A DNA stretch of 64,000 nucleotides from Deinandra increscens subsp. villosa (lineage: Eukaryota; Streptophyta; Magnoliopsida; Asterales; Asteraceae). Positions 29,366 to 41,423 of this stretch are shown piece after piece. Position numbers and translations under genes: made by a program. The number at the start of each line of letters is the position of its first letter. The stretch's first letter is position 1. Under the pieces are notes generated by a model that did not search any database, was not told the DNA's origin, and worked only from the letters and a program-made list of their open reading frames with translations. The stretch lies in contig JBCNJP010000007.1 in the NCBI GenBank assembly GCA_039602395.1, forward strand, positions 121,616,957 to 121,680,956, written 5' to 3'.

Positions 29366-32300
29366 AGTGGTGTGCGCGGACACATCATGATGATGAGCTA
29401 CATGGCCCATAAGCTAAAGGGATTAGACATGGAAATCAGCGATGGTTTTCTGGTGCATTTCATTATGACCTCTCTTCCTGCACGTTTTGATGCTTTTAAG
29501 ATCAATTATAACACTCAAAAAGATAAGTGGACAATGAGTGAATTGATAGCAATGTGCGTGCAGGAAGAGGAACGTCTAAAGCTAGAAAAACCAGCAGTTG
29601 TTCACGTCACCACCACTGACCCAAAGAAAAGGAATGGGAAAATCCATTAAAGGGGAAAGCTCTAAAGTTCAAAAGGTTAGTACAAGCAACGTTTCTGGCC
29701 CCAAAACCTCCTCAGGTAAGCCTCACTGCAAATTCTGCCATGGAAAGGGGCACTGGCAGCGAGATTGCCTTAAGTTCAAGGAGTGGCTAACTAAGAAAGG
29801 TAATCATCTTTTTATGATATTTGAGTCCTTTAACATAAATGTTCCAATTAACACTTGGTGGGTTGATTCTGGTTCTATGGTACATGTTACAAATTCTACT
29901 CAGGGATTCCTTACAATCCGGAAGCTGGAAAGAAACCAACGAACAATTAAAGTGGGAGATGGTGACGAATTGAATGTTGAAGCCGTAGGCACTATGCAAC
30001 TAATAATGAAAACTGGTCATTGTATTAAACTTTATGATACATTATATGTACCGAGGATAACTCGGAATTTAGTATCAGTACCAAAGTTAGACAATGATGG
30101 TTATGAAATTTTGCATGGCCAAGGCAAAGTCACTATTACTTTAAACTCTCATGTTTGTGGTTGTGGCTATCTAGAAGGAAATCTCTATAAATTAGAACTA
30201 GATGACCAATTCTCAAAATCACTATTATCATATAATATTAATGATAATGTAACTAAAAGAAAACGAGGCACAAAAACCTCATCCATGTTGTGGCATCAAC
30301 GTTTAGGCCACATCTCGCGAGATAGAATGTTAAGACTCGTGAAGGATGAGATATTACAACCTCTCGATTTCTCTGATTTTGAAACATGTGTTAAATGTCT
30401 TAAAGGTAAAATGACTAAGGGAAATAAGCGAGGTGCCACAAGGAGCTCTAGTTTACTAGAACTCATACATACTGACATTTGTGGACCTTTTCCCGAAGGA
30501 ATAACTGGACATAATTCATTTATTACTTTCATAGATGATCACTCACGTTATATGTACTTGTACTTAATCAAAGAAAAATCTGAATTTCTTGATATGTTTA
30601 AAACCTTTAAATCTGAAGTTGAAAATCAACTCAAAAGTAAAATAAAGGTAGTGAGATCAGACAGAGGAGGTGAATATTATGGGCGACATACTGATATAGG
30701 ACAGGCTCCCGGTCCGTTCTTTAAATTTTGTAAAGAACAAGGGATTGTGAACCAATATACCATGCCTGGTACTCCTCAGCAGAACGACGTTGCTGAGAGG
30801 AGGAACAGGACACTCATGAATATGGTCAGGAGTATGTTAGCCAATTCACAACTACCTCAATTCTTATGGACGGAGGCCTTAAAGACAGCTGTTCATATAC
30901 TGAATAGGGTTCCTTCAAAATCTGTCCCTAAGACTCGATTTGAAGTCTGGACAGGGAGGAAGCCAAGCTTGAAGTATATGAAAGTATGGGGCTGTCCTGC
31001 CGAAGCTAAGCTTTATAACCCTCACGAGAAAAAGCTTGACATGAAAACTGTCAGTTGTTCCTTTATCGGATATCCTGAACATTCTAAGGGATATAGATTT
31101 TATTGTCCTTCACATGTAACTCGTATCGTGGAAACCTCTCATGCGGAATTCCTTGAGGATTCTAAGGTCAGTGGGAGCAGTGAAAATCAAAATTTTGACT
31201 TACAGGAAGTACAAGAGGAGAGGGGAAATGGGCTATCTCTGCACTTACCGCCTATTACACCTCTTGTACATGACACTGCACCATTACAAAACACTGTACC
31301 ATTAGAAAACCATGTTGCTCCAAACACCCCTATAAACAAAGGCACATCAAATGCACAAGAGCAAGTCCCTGAGACGATTACTGATGAACCCGACAATCAG
31401 CTAAGGAGGTCATCACGGTCTATAAGGCCTACTAATTTTGATGATTATGTAACCTACCTTAACGAGGCTGATTTGGATATAGGAAAGATTAACGATCCTA
31501 CCTCTTATAATGAAGCCATCAATAGTGATCAATCGTCTGAATGGAATAAAGCTATGATTGATGAGCTTGATTCCATGCATAAGAATAGTGTGTGGGAATT
31601 GGTTGAATTACCCAAGGGTGCAAAACCCGTAGGATGTAAATGGGTCTTTAAAACCAAATTAGACCCGAATGGAAACGTTGAACGCTATAAAGCACGATTG
31701 GTTGCTAAAGGCTACACCCAAAAGGAGGGGATTGATTATCAGGAAACTTTCTCACCTGTATCACGGAAGGATTCCTTAAGGATTGTTATGGCCCTAGTAG
31801 CTCATTTTGATTTAGAGTTACATCAGATGGATGTTAAAACTGCTTTCCTTAATGGTGACTTACATGAAGAAGTGTTTATGAATCAACCTGAATGTTTTAA
31901 ACCTAAAGGGAAAGAACACTTAGTCTGTAGGTTAAAGAAATCCATATACGGGTTAAAACAAGCATCGCGTCAGTGGTATTTAAAGTTTGATGAAGTAATG
32001 AAGAAACAAGGTTTCAATAAAAATCAAGTGGATCAATGCACTTACCTCAAAATGAGTGGGAGTAAATTTGTTATACTTGTTCTTTATGTAGATGATATTT
32101 TACTGGCAAGTTATAACTTAGATATATTGCATGAGTCAAAGCAATTACTTTCGCGTAATTTTGACATGAAAGATCTTGGAGATGCTTCTTATGTAATAGG
32201 CATCGAAATACACCGAGATCGAGCTAATGGGACTTTAGGGTTGTCTCAGAAAGCTTATATTGAACGTGTTCTAACACGTTATAACATGCAAAATTGCTCT

Positions 32301-33068
32301 CCTTCGGTTGCTCCAGTAGTTAAAGGAGATGTTTTTGGTTCTTTCCAATGTCCAAAAACAGAGGTTGAAAAGGAGCAGATGAGATTGATACCTTATGCTT
32401 CAGTAGTTGGAAGCTTGATGTATGCTCAAGTTTGTACTCGTCCGGATATTGCATTTATTGCTGGAATGCTAGGTCGTTATTAATTTAATCCCGGCCTAGA
32501 TCATTGGAAAGCAGCAAAGAAAGTGTTGCGATACCTTCAAGGAACAAAAGACTACAAGTTGACATACAAAAGAAGTGATGATTTAGAAGTGATAGGCTAT
32601 TCTGATTCTGACTTTGCTAAATGCAAAGATGATAAGAAATCAACTTCGGGGTATATTTTCATGTTAGCAGGCGGACCTATTTCATGGAAGAGCCATAAAC
32701 AACAATTGACAACAACCTCGACCATGATGGCAGAATACGTTGCAGTGTACAATGCAACTTGCCAAGGCATGTTGTTAAGGAATCTTATTGCCGGGCTCAA
32801 AGTTGTAAACTCCATATCAAGACCATTGAAGGTTTACTGTGAAAATTCGGCCGCTGTTAGTTTCTCGAACAGTAACAGTTCGAGTGGAGCCGGATTATAT
32901 CTCGATACAAAGTTCTTGTTTGTACGAGAACGAGTGGAGGAAAACAATCTTTGTATTGAGAGTATTAGCACAAAAGATATGCTTGCGGATCCGATGACTA
33001 AAGGTCTTCCACCAAAATGTTTTCAAGATCTCGTACTGAGAATGGGTTTTAGTAGAGACCATATGTAA
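29366..33068 (+). pseudogene. Ty1/copia gag-pol with one frameshift and one stop
   Basis: Gag (RGHIMMMSYMAHKLKGLDME onward) is open to 29650; a one-base shift near 29620-29640 moves the frame to the next block (29598-32483). That block contains the zinc knuckle CKFCHGKGHWQRDC, protease WWVDSGSMVHVTN, the HHCC region (LWHQRLGHISRDR, CVKC), the integrase core (HTDICGPF, SDRGGEYYG, NDVAERRNRT) and reverse transcriptase YVDDILLAS near 32090. A single TAA at 32481 falls in the reverse transcriptase/RNase H link. RNase H then continues open to 33068 (YSDSDFAKCKDDKKSTSGYI, DPMTKGLPPK). With only two lesions the copy died recently. Confidence 0.92.
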
Positions 33069-33396
33069 TAGCATGTGCTTTATTATTTAATAAAATTTCC
33101 TCGAATATTTATTTGTCTATAAAATGTATATGCGCGCCTAATATTATACATACATATGACAAATTTGCACAAGTAACTATTGTGCACTAAGGGGCATTAA
33201 TCTAGTCATTTTGGTCCTTAATTCCTTATGTTCGTTTTTGGAATTGTAGTATGATTAATGGGGGTCTTGAGTTTAGAATGACTCAATGACTGTATTTTTC
33301 TACTACAGTTTAAAATTCGAAATATGATGAGTGTTATTAACTTGGCCAAACTTTAGAAATGCTCATCATAAATGATCACTCGGACAAGTGGGAGAA

Positions 33397-33741
33397 TGTT
33401 GGAAATATACCTAAATGTTGGAAATATTTCTATTCCTACATGTGTTCTTTAGGATCATTTCTTAATAATGATTAAAGTGACATAAAGTCCTTATTAATGT
33501 ATGACATAACTCTTATTAATCTAGTCATTATTTGATGGGAGTAATGACATAATGTGACGAGTCTCTTGCCCTTTGATGTCTTATAAATCATTTAGAGAAA
33601 ACAAAAAACACCATATACACACTATTCTCTATAATCACAAAACCATCAATCAAAGGCATCTAAAGGGAAGAGAGAAATATCATGGCTATGGCATCATCAT
33701 CTTCGTCTATAATCTCAATCCCTACCGGTATGTCTCCAACA
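33397..33741 (+). repeat. 3' LTR of the copia element
   Basis: It starts TGTTGGAAATATACC directly after the polypurine tract and ends CTCCAACA, giving TGTTGGA/TCCAACA terminal inverted repeats. Length is 345 bp. A TATA-like TTATAAAT lies near 33581. The phrase ATGTTGGAAATAT occurs twice at its start (33396 and 33415). The non-coding stretch 33069-33396 before it is the element's 3' untranslated region. Confidence 0.88.
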
Positions 33742-33983
33742 TTAGATGTATTAGTGTATCACTTGATTGAATTGATCAAAAATGAATGTATATATATATG
33801 CATGCATGTATCGAAAATATATATATGCATATGCATGTGTGTCGTATGTGTATATATATATGTAAGTGTTATGGATTTTGATATAAATGAGAGATTAACC
33901 CTCTTAGGTTAAATCTTTACATTTACAATCATATGAATGTGTGTTATACACATATATGTATACATGCATGTGGGTGTATGACA

Positions 33984-33986
<3 letters not shown>

Positions 33987-34030
<44 letters not shown>
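33987..34030. repeat. (TA)n microsatellite
   Basis: This is 44 bp of uninterrupted AT dinucleotides. ATATATGCATG-type simple sequence also occurs through 33790-33970. Confidence 0.98.
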
Positions 34031-34032
<2 letters not shown>

Positions 34033-34129
34033 TTAAGTTCAAATGAGAACTTTTCTTTTTGAGAACTTTTGAGAACCATTCTGGACCACTAATTTTCAGG
34101 GGGGAGCATTCAAATTCATGGGGGGATTC
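34031..34129. other. Flank of the large nested element, probably DNA-transposon sequence
   Basis: It contains AAATGAGAACTTTTC and a second TGAGAACTTTTGAGAACC phrase. It ends in GATTC, the target duplication of the large element. Its continuation is at 57718, where a Mutator-like terminal repeat is recognisable, so the large element landed in that DNA transposon. Confidence 0.5.
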
Positions 34130-36723
34130 TGTCACACCCCGCCCGCACCACCTGTCACCCAGTCAGGCACGGGGGAGGTGTTGTGGAAAACAGGCTGTCA
34201 ATATCAGATACACGCGGAAGCAACATATAATATATGTATTAAACAACCATTAGCTTATTTACAGACAGCCTGATAAGTTTTACAATCACTTGATAATAAT
34301 AATAAGTTTACTTCTAGTATCTACGCAGAATACTAGGTCACTGGGCCCGAAGGTTCTTGATAACTATTTGAACTTGTTCGCTTTTTCCTGTAGAGTCACC
34401 TACTTCGAGGATCTCTACTGATTTCCTGCAAAATGGTGAATCAACTTGTATCAACAACTATGAAGTTGTTGGTGAGCCGTACCATTCCTGTCATATATCT
34501 TTTAATGCTTCTGAATACATATTTTTGCAATGTAATGACTAGAGTTCAACCGGTAAGATATATATAAGTCACAGGGGTACAACACATGCACCAAATGATC
34601 TAGCATACTAGTTACGTAGTGATTATTGCACATTACACGCCACAATGCAATAAGTAGTCAGAGAGCATTCAACTTGTTGCACACTAAATCATAGTGGCCA
34701 AAACTTTGAATAACAAGGACAAGGTCAACGGAACTCACATGATTAATCTGGCAAGTTCAACTTGATGGTATATTTGCAGCAATAGCGTTACTAGCAAAGC
34801 AACCTAAAACAAATATTTATAATCATTACTGTTTATGACATTATCTGCCAATTATGTTCTTATATATATTCTGTTTCTAAACTATTGCATAATGCAATAC
34901 TAATGTTGCATGATGCAATACTAAGTTTTCTGATATTCGTGATTTGCGAGTAGTGTTTAATCATTTTCTGGAAAAGTGTGTGTCATGAACCGCTTTATAT
35001 TTATTTAACTCAAATTTTCTGTTTCCAAGTATTGTTGCATGATGCAACATTAAACATCTATAATATTTAAACTTTTAATCTCAAGTAAATGTTATCTCAT
35101 TTACATTTTTACAAAGACATAAGCATAACTTTTGTATTAAACTAGTAATAACTAGTTTAGTTTTTATGAGAAAGTTTGTAAATAAAGACGAGTGTTCTTG
35201 TTTCATAATGTTTTGCGGTTCATACAACATTTTAATTTTTGTAACAGTTTTTGCGGGTCGCGATACTCGCGTACGAGGTTATCACAATAATTATGAGATA
35301 TCAGAATACGGTATACCTTCCGGTCGGTACGCGACTCGAACCCGGTTAACCGTAAATCGTGAAACATATCCGATTTTGATGAATGAGTAGTCCATTCCGC
35401 TTAGAATTTCGCCACGAGTAATAATCCGTGCTCAGTTTTCTGGTTTGACTTCGTTTGACCATATAAAAATGTTGACCAGATTTGTTCACCGAGTCGACTC
35501 GGTAGACTCGGTGCGAGTTAACTCTTTATACCTAACTCAGTCCCAAATCACCACCCAAACACATATAGAAGTATTTCCCAACACATTCACAGCATCAACA
35601 TCATCTGTCAATATCGATCCGGCGGCCGGAGGCCATGGCCGCCGCCAGTAACCATGACACCACCGTGAACACCCATCCCCATCACATTATATCATCATCC
35701 AAACTCAAAACAATGTCAAATCTGTGACATGCAACAAGAATCCGAAGTTTTAGAAGGAGGGATAAACTGAAATTTGAAAGAACATAATAGGGGGCTTAGA
35801 GCTCAACCCTTACCGTCGCCGGAATCGCAACAAGGAGCAGCCGGAGCTGCGGTTTGAGCCGCAAACCACCATCAGTTCCTCGTTTCACTTGAGGGTCTGA
35901 GACAGAAGTAAGATATGCGGCCGGGAGGGCCACCGCCGCCGTCTGGATCCGCAACAGCAGCGCCGCCACCACCGCAGCGGCGGAACCCTAGCCGCCGACA
36001 GCGGCGACCGCTGCTTTTTGTTGCTGCTCGCGACTCAGGGACCATGGGAACAAGCTCAGGAGAAGAGAGGGGAAGGAGAGGGGTTGAGAAACGAAGGCCG
36101 CCGCTGGCCGTCGGTCGGAATCCGGTCGCCGGAAAACCGGGGAGAGCTGGTGGCTCTCTTTTTGTTCCAGCCCTTCACGATTACTCTCTCTCTCTCTCTC
36201 TAATGTTTTTGCAGATTTGTTCAAATGAACAAAAGGACAAGATGGAGAGGTTTTTATATATTGGTTAAGTTGTGTGGTTTTTATTAAATCAACTGGTATT
36301 ATGCCGTGATATTCGTACACATTAAATATTAAAAGTCTCGTTCATGAACCGCGATAATTCTAATATGATTGAAATATTGTAAAACCTTCGTAAACATTCT
36401 CCAAATGTTTCAAACGTTATATTATGTATAATCTAATGATTATTTTCTTAAACACACGGTATAAAGCGCGTATTCAACGCGAATGTCGTTCTTTACCTTC
36501 TCACGAACCAAATATATTTCTATGACTGCAATTCTCTGTGAATACTAAAAAAAATACTTATAACCTCACAGGGTCGGTAAATCAACTTACCTGAACATTG
36601 TTTATAGTGATTGGGCTTTTGTTGGGCCACGAATTCCTTAATGGGCCTAACTGGGCTTACCGAATCCAATTTATAATCGCAAAAATTTCCCTCCGATTTT
36701 AACGGAATTTACGAGGTGTTACA
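34130..36723 (-). repeat. 3' LTR (2.6 kb) of the large element
   Basis: It starts TGTCACACC and ends GGTGTTACA. It is almost identical to the split right LTR, including several short open frames that are therefore LTR sequence, not genes. It contains a GC-rich CCG-repeat block (35900-36170) followed by a CT microsatellite (36180-36201). Differences from the right copy: T/A near 34393, C/T near 35261, C/T near 35427, A/G near 35662, C/T near 35839, a 12-bp indel in the GA-rich stretch near 36070, the CT-run length, and A/G near 36456. Confidence 0.95.
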
Positions 36724-36737
36724 ACTCTCCCCTCCTT
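36724..36737 (-). other. Polypurine tract of the large element
   Basis: The minus strand reads AAGGAGGGGAGAGT directly before the LTR start TGTAACACC. This is the expected plus-strand DNA primer and it sets the element's orientation. Confidence 0.88.
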
Positions 36738-36779
36738 AAAGGAATTTCGTCCCGAAATTCGCAACGCCTATTCGGAGGA

Positions 36780-37200
36780 GTAACCATGCATCTTTGTATT
36801 ATGCCATATCCAATGTTTTCCTAATGGACCTCTTTGATCTGATAAATTAGACTTACTTTTATATCAATTCTCATTGCTTTTACTCAGATTGACTTTGGTC
36901 TCTCTTTACTACTTAAGACGTCAACCACTATTTTAGCTTTTTCCTCGGATGGTATTTAATCTTGTAACGATAATCACCTATTACCTTCATCTAGCGTCCT
37001 TGACGCATTATCACTTTGTATGATTTATGAGGTGTTATGAATTCTCAAGAACGGGATACACCACAATTTATTTTCACACAACTAATATCTTCATATCTTT
37101 CAAAACATGTACTTTTATACCCAATTCCAAACCATGTGTGATGTAATTCTTTTCGTGTATCGTAACTTGCCTGATGGCATATTCAATTACCTTGTCTCAT
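36780..37200 (-). pseudogene. Decayed Ty3/gypsy RNase H
   Basis: On the minus strand, KVIEYAIRQVTIHEKNYITH followed by GLELG (about 37195-37110) matches the gypsy RNase H signature (family form KVIAYASRQLK.HE.NYPTHDLEL). It continues in fragments to EEKAKIVVDVLSSKERPKSI (about 36940-36880), the end of RNase H as seen in chromovirus-type elements. Stops are frequent. The polypurine tract follows almost at once, so integrase is not in its usual place downstream. Confidence 0.75.
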
Positions 37201-38360
37201 CGCATGAGTATACAACCAAACCATTAATTGATGTGTCAAAATTCATGATGAAGTCTTCATATCCATCAAATAATGAGATAACTGGTTCCTTGTCGTTGAA
37301 CAAATACTTTGTCGGACCTGTGTAAGGGATATCGTTCTTGACCGTTACATGTTCGAGGTCTTGAAAATCAGTTATATTGGCATCAGTCCATGTAGCTTCT
37401 TCTCAATGAGTGTGAGTGCTTTCCTTAGAAATGTGTTGAGCTTCATAAAATCCTTGTCATAATGCTCTTGCGGCTAAATCTTCAATTCTTGTATTTCAAT
37501 TTGCTCAAGACTTGAGAGACGAATGAATAATCGAACACGTTATGATTAAAAATGGAGAATTTTATTGAATCTTGGAATTTTCACAACCATGTGATAGGAA
37601 GCCTATAGCCTTAAGCCCTTTAACAGAAGAGTTCAAGGTGTTTATAGATTTCTAAACAAGACGTGAAGAATGTGACATTAACTCATAACATGATGATGAG
37701 ATGACCAGATTGTAGGTTTATGACACCAAAATTGAGTACTCAAACATGTTGTGAAGGGATTATGAACGAAAACTTATAATATTTCAAGGAACATTAATCA
37801 ACATAATAGGATTTCAAAAGTGCACATATGTACCTGCAAATTCACGATTACGTTCTAGAACCGTAATCCTCAATTTGCCTTACAACCATGCCCTATAAGT
37901 TCTCCCTTCATGTATCTTAATGATTAAGTCATCTCGCCAAAGAACAAAGAAATATAGGTCATTACTTTAACGAACGGAGAAATACGAATAATGATGAAGA
38001 GACCTTTCAACAGATTGAAATGAACGAAGTTTATAATTTGATGAGAGGAAGGTTAATCAAGAGAAGAATCATAATCTAATCTTTGCTTAGCATATAGACT
38101 ATGTCTATTGCGAACTTTAAAGTCCTCGGCCTTGTTGATCTCACATCTGCTCCAAGTGTTGAATTCGTGGCTTAAGTATCTCTCATAATCTATCTTCTCT
38201 CAGGATCCGTCATATGAAGCACCAAAATAAGAAGCTCATTAAACTACTTGATAATAAAATAATTTCTTCCATCTGGGACATGGAACACGTCATGCACTCC
38301 ACTGAATTCTTCTAGCTTCTCAGATTTATTTTCATAGATAAATTTCCTCTACAGTTAAAT
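37201..38360 (-). pseudogene. Decayed pol sequence with an integrase C-terminal-like piece
   Basis: The minus strand at about 38330-38270 reads EKLEEFSGVHDVFHVPDGRN, similar to the GVHDVFHVSNLKK block after the integrase core in chromovirus-type gypsy elements. The rest is full of stops and I could not place reverse transcriptase or the integrase core. Finding this upstream of RNase H is opposite to the usual Ty3 order and suggests rearrangement, or a chance match. Confidence 0.4.
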
Positions 38361-41358
38361 TGCGTATGTCTATTCCATTTCTCTTTTCAGAATTCATTTC
38401 TCTTCCTTGGGTATACAACATCGGTTTCTTTTAAGTCAAAATAGTGTCTTTTAAGGAACTAGGCATAAATCGAATCGTATCCTCTTCAAGACATTTGCTG
38501 GTGTCCACACTAGTAGATAAAAACAATTCCTTTCACCTCACAACCTCAAGCTCTTTCGACTCGGACTGGTACTTAAAATTTCAAGGTCATTCTTCAATTT
38601 GCTCTTCATTTGTACTTTTTGGTGTATCAATTTCCATTTTAAATGGTCAACTTTTCCCATTATGATACCTATACTACCTAATATAGCCATAATATCCATC
38701 AATTTCACTCTTTTCACCAACTAAGAATGAATTTGTAAATTAACAAGTCTAGTTAACTTTAATATCTTTCAACCAATTGAGTGTTTCAGTTGCATCATTA
38801 CCATCCTATAGACAATCAACTATCTCATTATCCTTGAAAAAAATTATCTGATCAAGCTAGGCTTGATTGAACTGGGATTCACTCACACCATCCCTGAAAA
38901 TAATTATATGATTGTGTTGGACTTGATTGAATTGGAATTCACTCACTCCATTCCTGAAAATACCAGATATGCAAGCAATGAATGCTTTGTGCGAACATTC
39001 CTTCTTCGGCTACTCTTTTCTTTATTCAATAGCTCATTTCCTTCCAATCAGAATCCTCAAAACGTTGCCGAGAGTCTCAACTTTGATAGATTCTCTAGTC
39101 TTGCTCCTAGAGCTGGAAGTATATTTAGTAGGACGAGAGTAGCACTTTATAGTAACTTTCTTCTAGTGGCTAATACTAATTCTGATTGCACTCATACAAC
39201 TTGATTTCTCAAAGTCATCATGAGTCTTGCTCTGCTTCTTTCTCCTTGGCCTAAAGTTTAGGAACTATCGCCGCAGCTAGTAAAGTTGTTACCAGCCTTA
39301 CAACTGCCACCAGCCTCCGTCTTCTGACGTAATTGTTCATAAATTGAATTCTTATTTGTACTAAATGTCTTTTTTTTTATTTTTTTATTTTTTTATTTTT
39401 TTATTATTATTTTTTTATTATGTTTATTTGTCATAGCTTTTTGTCTCCAGTGGAGAGTTAAGCAATTTACCACAACGGCGAACAATGTTTGGAATATTTA
39501 TCAGGAATTGTTTTCTTGCATCTCAGATGTAGACCGTAATTTTCCTTATCACTGTTGTAAGGATTATGTGTTCTTTGTGTTATTTTTCAAAATTGACTTG
39601 TCGCGCGGGTCTTATGCCGGTTTGCACAAGACAATTTTTATGAACATAAACGCACAAGCGTGCGAAATTTTAATTGGATCCTAATTTCAGGCAATCAGTT
39701 AGGCTCCTAAGGCCACAGTCTATGTCTAGACTTCAATCGTATAAATATATAATAAGTGTTTAAATGCATATTTTGACACCTATTTGCAACCTCATAGCTA
39801 TTATAACAACATTAACTTTGGTCATAACTAACTATTGTTAAAGAGATGGTTTCACATAATGCAGATATTGGGAGAACAAATATGGCCTCACCTAGCACAT
39901 TTATCAAATAAGATTCAAACAGGCAATTTGAAACATGAAATGATTAGTCATAAACCTATAGCAACTAGTCGTGTAGTAAAAGTTTTCATTTCCCATCATG
40001 AATGTATCACCATGCCGATGCTTCTTGTCTCTTCTGAATCGAAACTAATTACCAATGCAGATGTCGTGCTCTTATACGCCTTCGCCATCTATACTTTCTT
40101 CTTCTTGTGCTCTACTATATTCCTTGCCAACACACGGTTCCTCCATTAGCACGCTTGCAACTGGCAATTTTATACTAGATTCTACCGGCTCCTGGTAAAG
40201 GATGCGTGGATTTTGTGGGTAGGAACAGAAATTGATGAGATAGAGCTCCATATGTGGTGATTATGGTGAAAATATATTGTTGTGGTGGAAAAGGGTGTAA
40301 TAACTATGGTTGAAAATGATGAAGTGGCTGAACTGGTATGATTGCTGCTGAAGAGACGAGTGTGGTTAAGATAGCAGACCAATCATGTACGATTCAAATA
40401 GATAGGGGATTTGATGAAATATACAAATTGTCGATTCCTTGCAGACATGGAAAACTGTAATTGTTAGACACCTGTCGTCCATATTCGGCTTAAGAATCGT
40501 AGTGATTGATAAATATTCATGAGGTTGTCAGTTAAAACAGTGATTTGCTCGTCAACCGTCACGTCCATGAAGTTGCCCATCTATGGTAAATTGATTACTA
40601 GTTTCAGTTGCATATAAGTTGACTCATCCGGTCCACCTTTAATGCCTGCTTAAGCTGATGACGCGTAGACGTGATGTGAATGACATTCGGAGGGGTAGTT
40701 ACCAGTGTGTCCACGCTGGCATGACTTCCTTAACGTGCTTTGGTTATTGTTGTGGTTGTACGACATCCTACTCCTTTTGAGGCTCTTCCTTGTTGTCTTG
40801 TGTTGTACCAATCGTTGTCTTCACTACCTCTAGTTCAACTGAAGATTTCTGAAATATCTATCACAGATGCGCAGTCAAGACTTTTGACTTCTCCTTTTCA
40901 GGTTTCTCATCTTGGGAATTCTTGTCAACGTTTGTTATCACCTCAATTGCGGCCTTTGCTATATGCAGAAGAAGACTCGCCAGATCCAAATGTTTGTGTT
41001 GGGTTCATGCTTAAAACAATGTTAGTATATAACTAGGATATCAAATTCCCAATCAAAGCCTAGGGTACAAAACCCTACTTACACAAGAATGGTCACAACT
41101 TAGAGTTTTAACACATAATGAGGGAGACTATCAGCTTTAACGTGCCCACTAGGGTTCACCGAACTTTAGTGCACCTGTGGGTAGTAATGGCAGTTGGCCA
41201 GGCTGAAACTACTACCGACCTTACATTAAACTTCAATAGCTGCCTAATGCACAAATCTCCGCCTAAGTCAAGAGTTAACAACTGGATTTGGTCTTAAAGT
41301 CCGATCTAGGTTGGAGCCTAGGGGCTCTACAAAAACACCTAATCTGCTGGAACCTGTG
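38361..41358 (-). other. Decayed interior of the large element
   Basis: No intact domain is visible. Near 38863-38960 a 77-bp direct repeat can be seen (a TTGATTGAACTGGGATTCAC phrase and its near copy). A homopolymer-interrupted (TTTTTTTAT)n run lies at 39370-39420. From about 41010 downward on the minus strand a broken gag-like start (MNPTQTFGSGESSSAYSKG) is readable before stops set in. The leader 41030-41358 is non-coding. Confidence 0.45.
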
Positions 41359-41370
41359 GCTCTGATACCA
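41359..41370 (-). other. Primer binding site, tRNA-iMet, of the large element
   Basis: The minus strand reads TGGTATCAGAGC, three bases from the LTR start at 41374. The same primer class is used by the copia element at 4.7 kb. Confidence 0.92.
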
Positions 41371-41373
41371 ACC

Positions 41374-41423
41374 TGTCACACCCCGCCCGCACCACCTGTC
41401 ACCCAGTCAGGCACGGGGGAGGT
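41374..41423 (-). repeat. First 50 bp of the split 5' LTR
   Basis: It is identical to the first 50 bp of 34130-36723 (TGTCACACC through the GGGGGAGGT at the break). It ends in GAGGT (41419-41423), the target duplication created by the Athila insertion. The sequence resumes at 55187. Confidence 0.95.

Larger units (their letters stand above)
29366..33741 (+). mobile_element. Ty1/copia LTR retrotransposon, 5' end missing
   Basis: It runs from the middle of gag to a complete 3' LTR. The 5' LTR and the start of gag should lie left of the CACTA insertion but are not in the window as assembled. Coding order is gag, protease, integrase, reverse transcriptase, RNase H. A polypurine tract, AAGTGGGAGAA, precedes the LTR. 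Confidence 0.9.

Noticed and set aside
35166..36268. Several open frames in 34.1-36.7 kb repeated exactly at 55.2-57.3 kb, which could look like duplicated genes
   Set aside because: They lie wholly within the two LTRs of the large element, have low-complexity or unrecognisable translations, and are duplicated only because LTRs are.
39370..39420. T-rich interrupted run at 39.4 kb as a transcription terminator or regulatory element
   Set aside because: It looks like simple-sequence expansion in decayed retrotransposon DNA.
41371..41423. Isolated 50-bp copy of an LTR start as a degenerate solo fragment
   Set aside because: The GAGGT duplication and the continuation at 55187 show it is one end of an LTR split by the Athila insertion.
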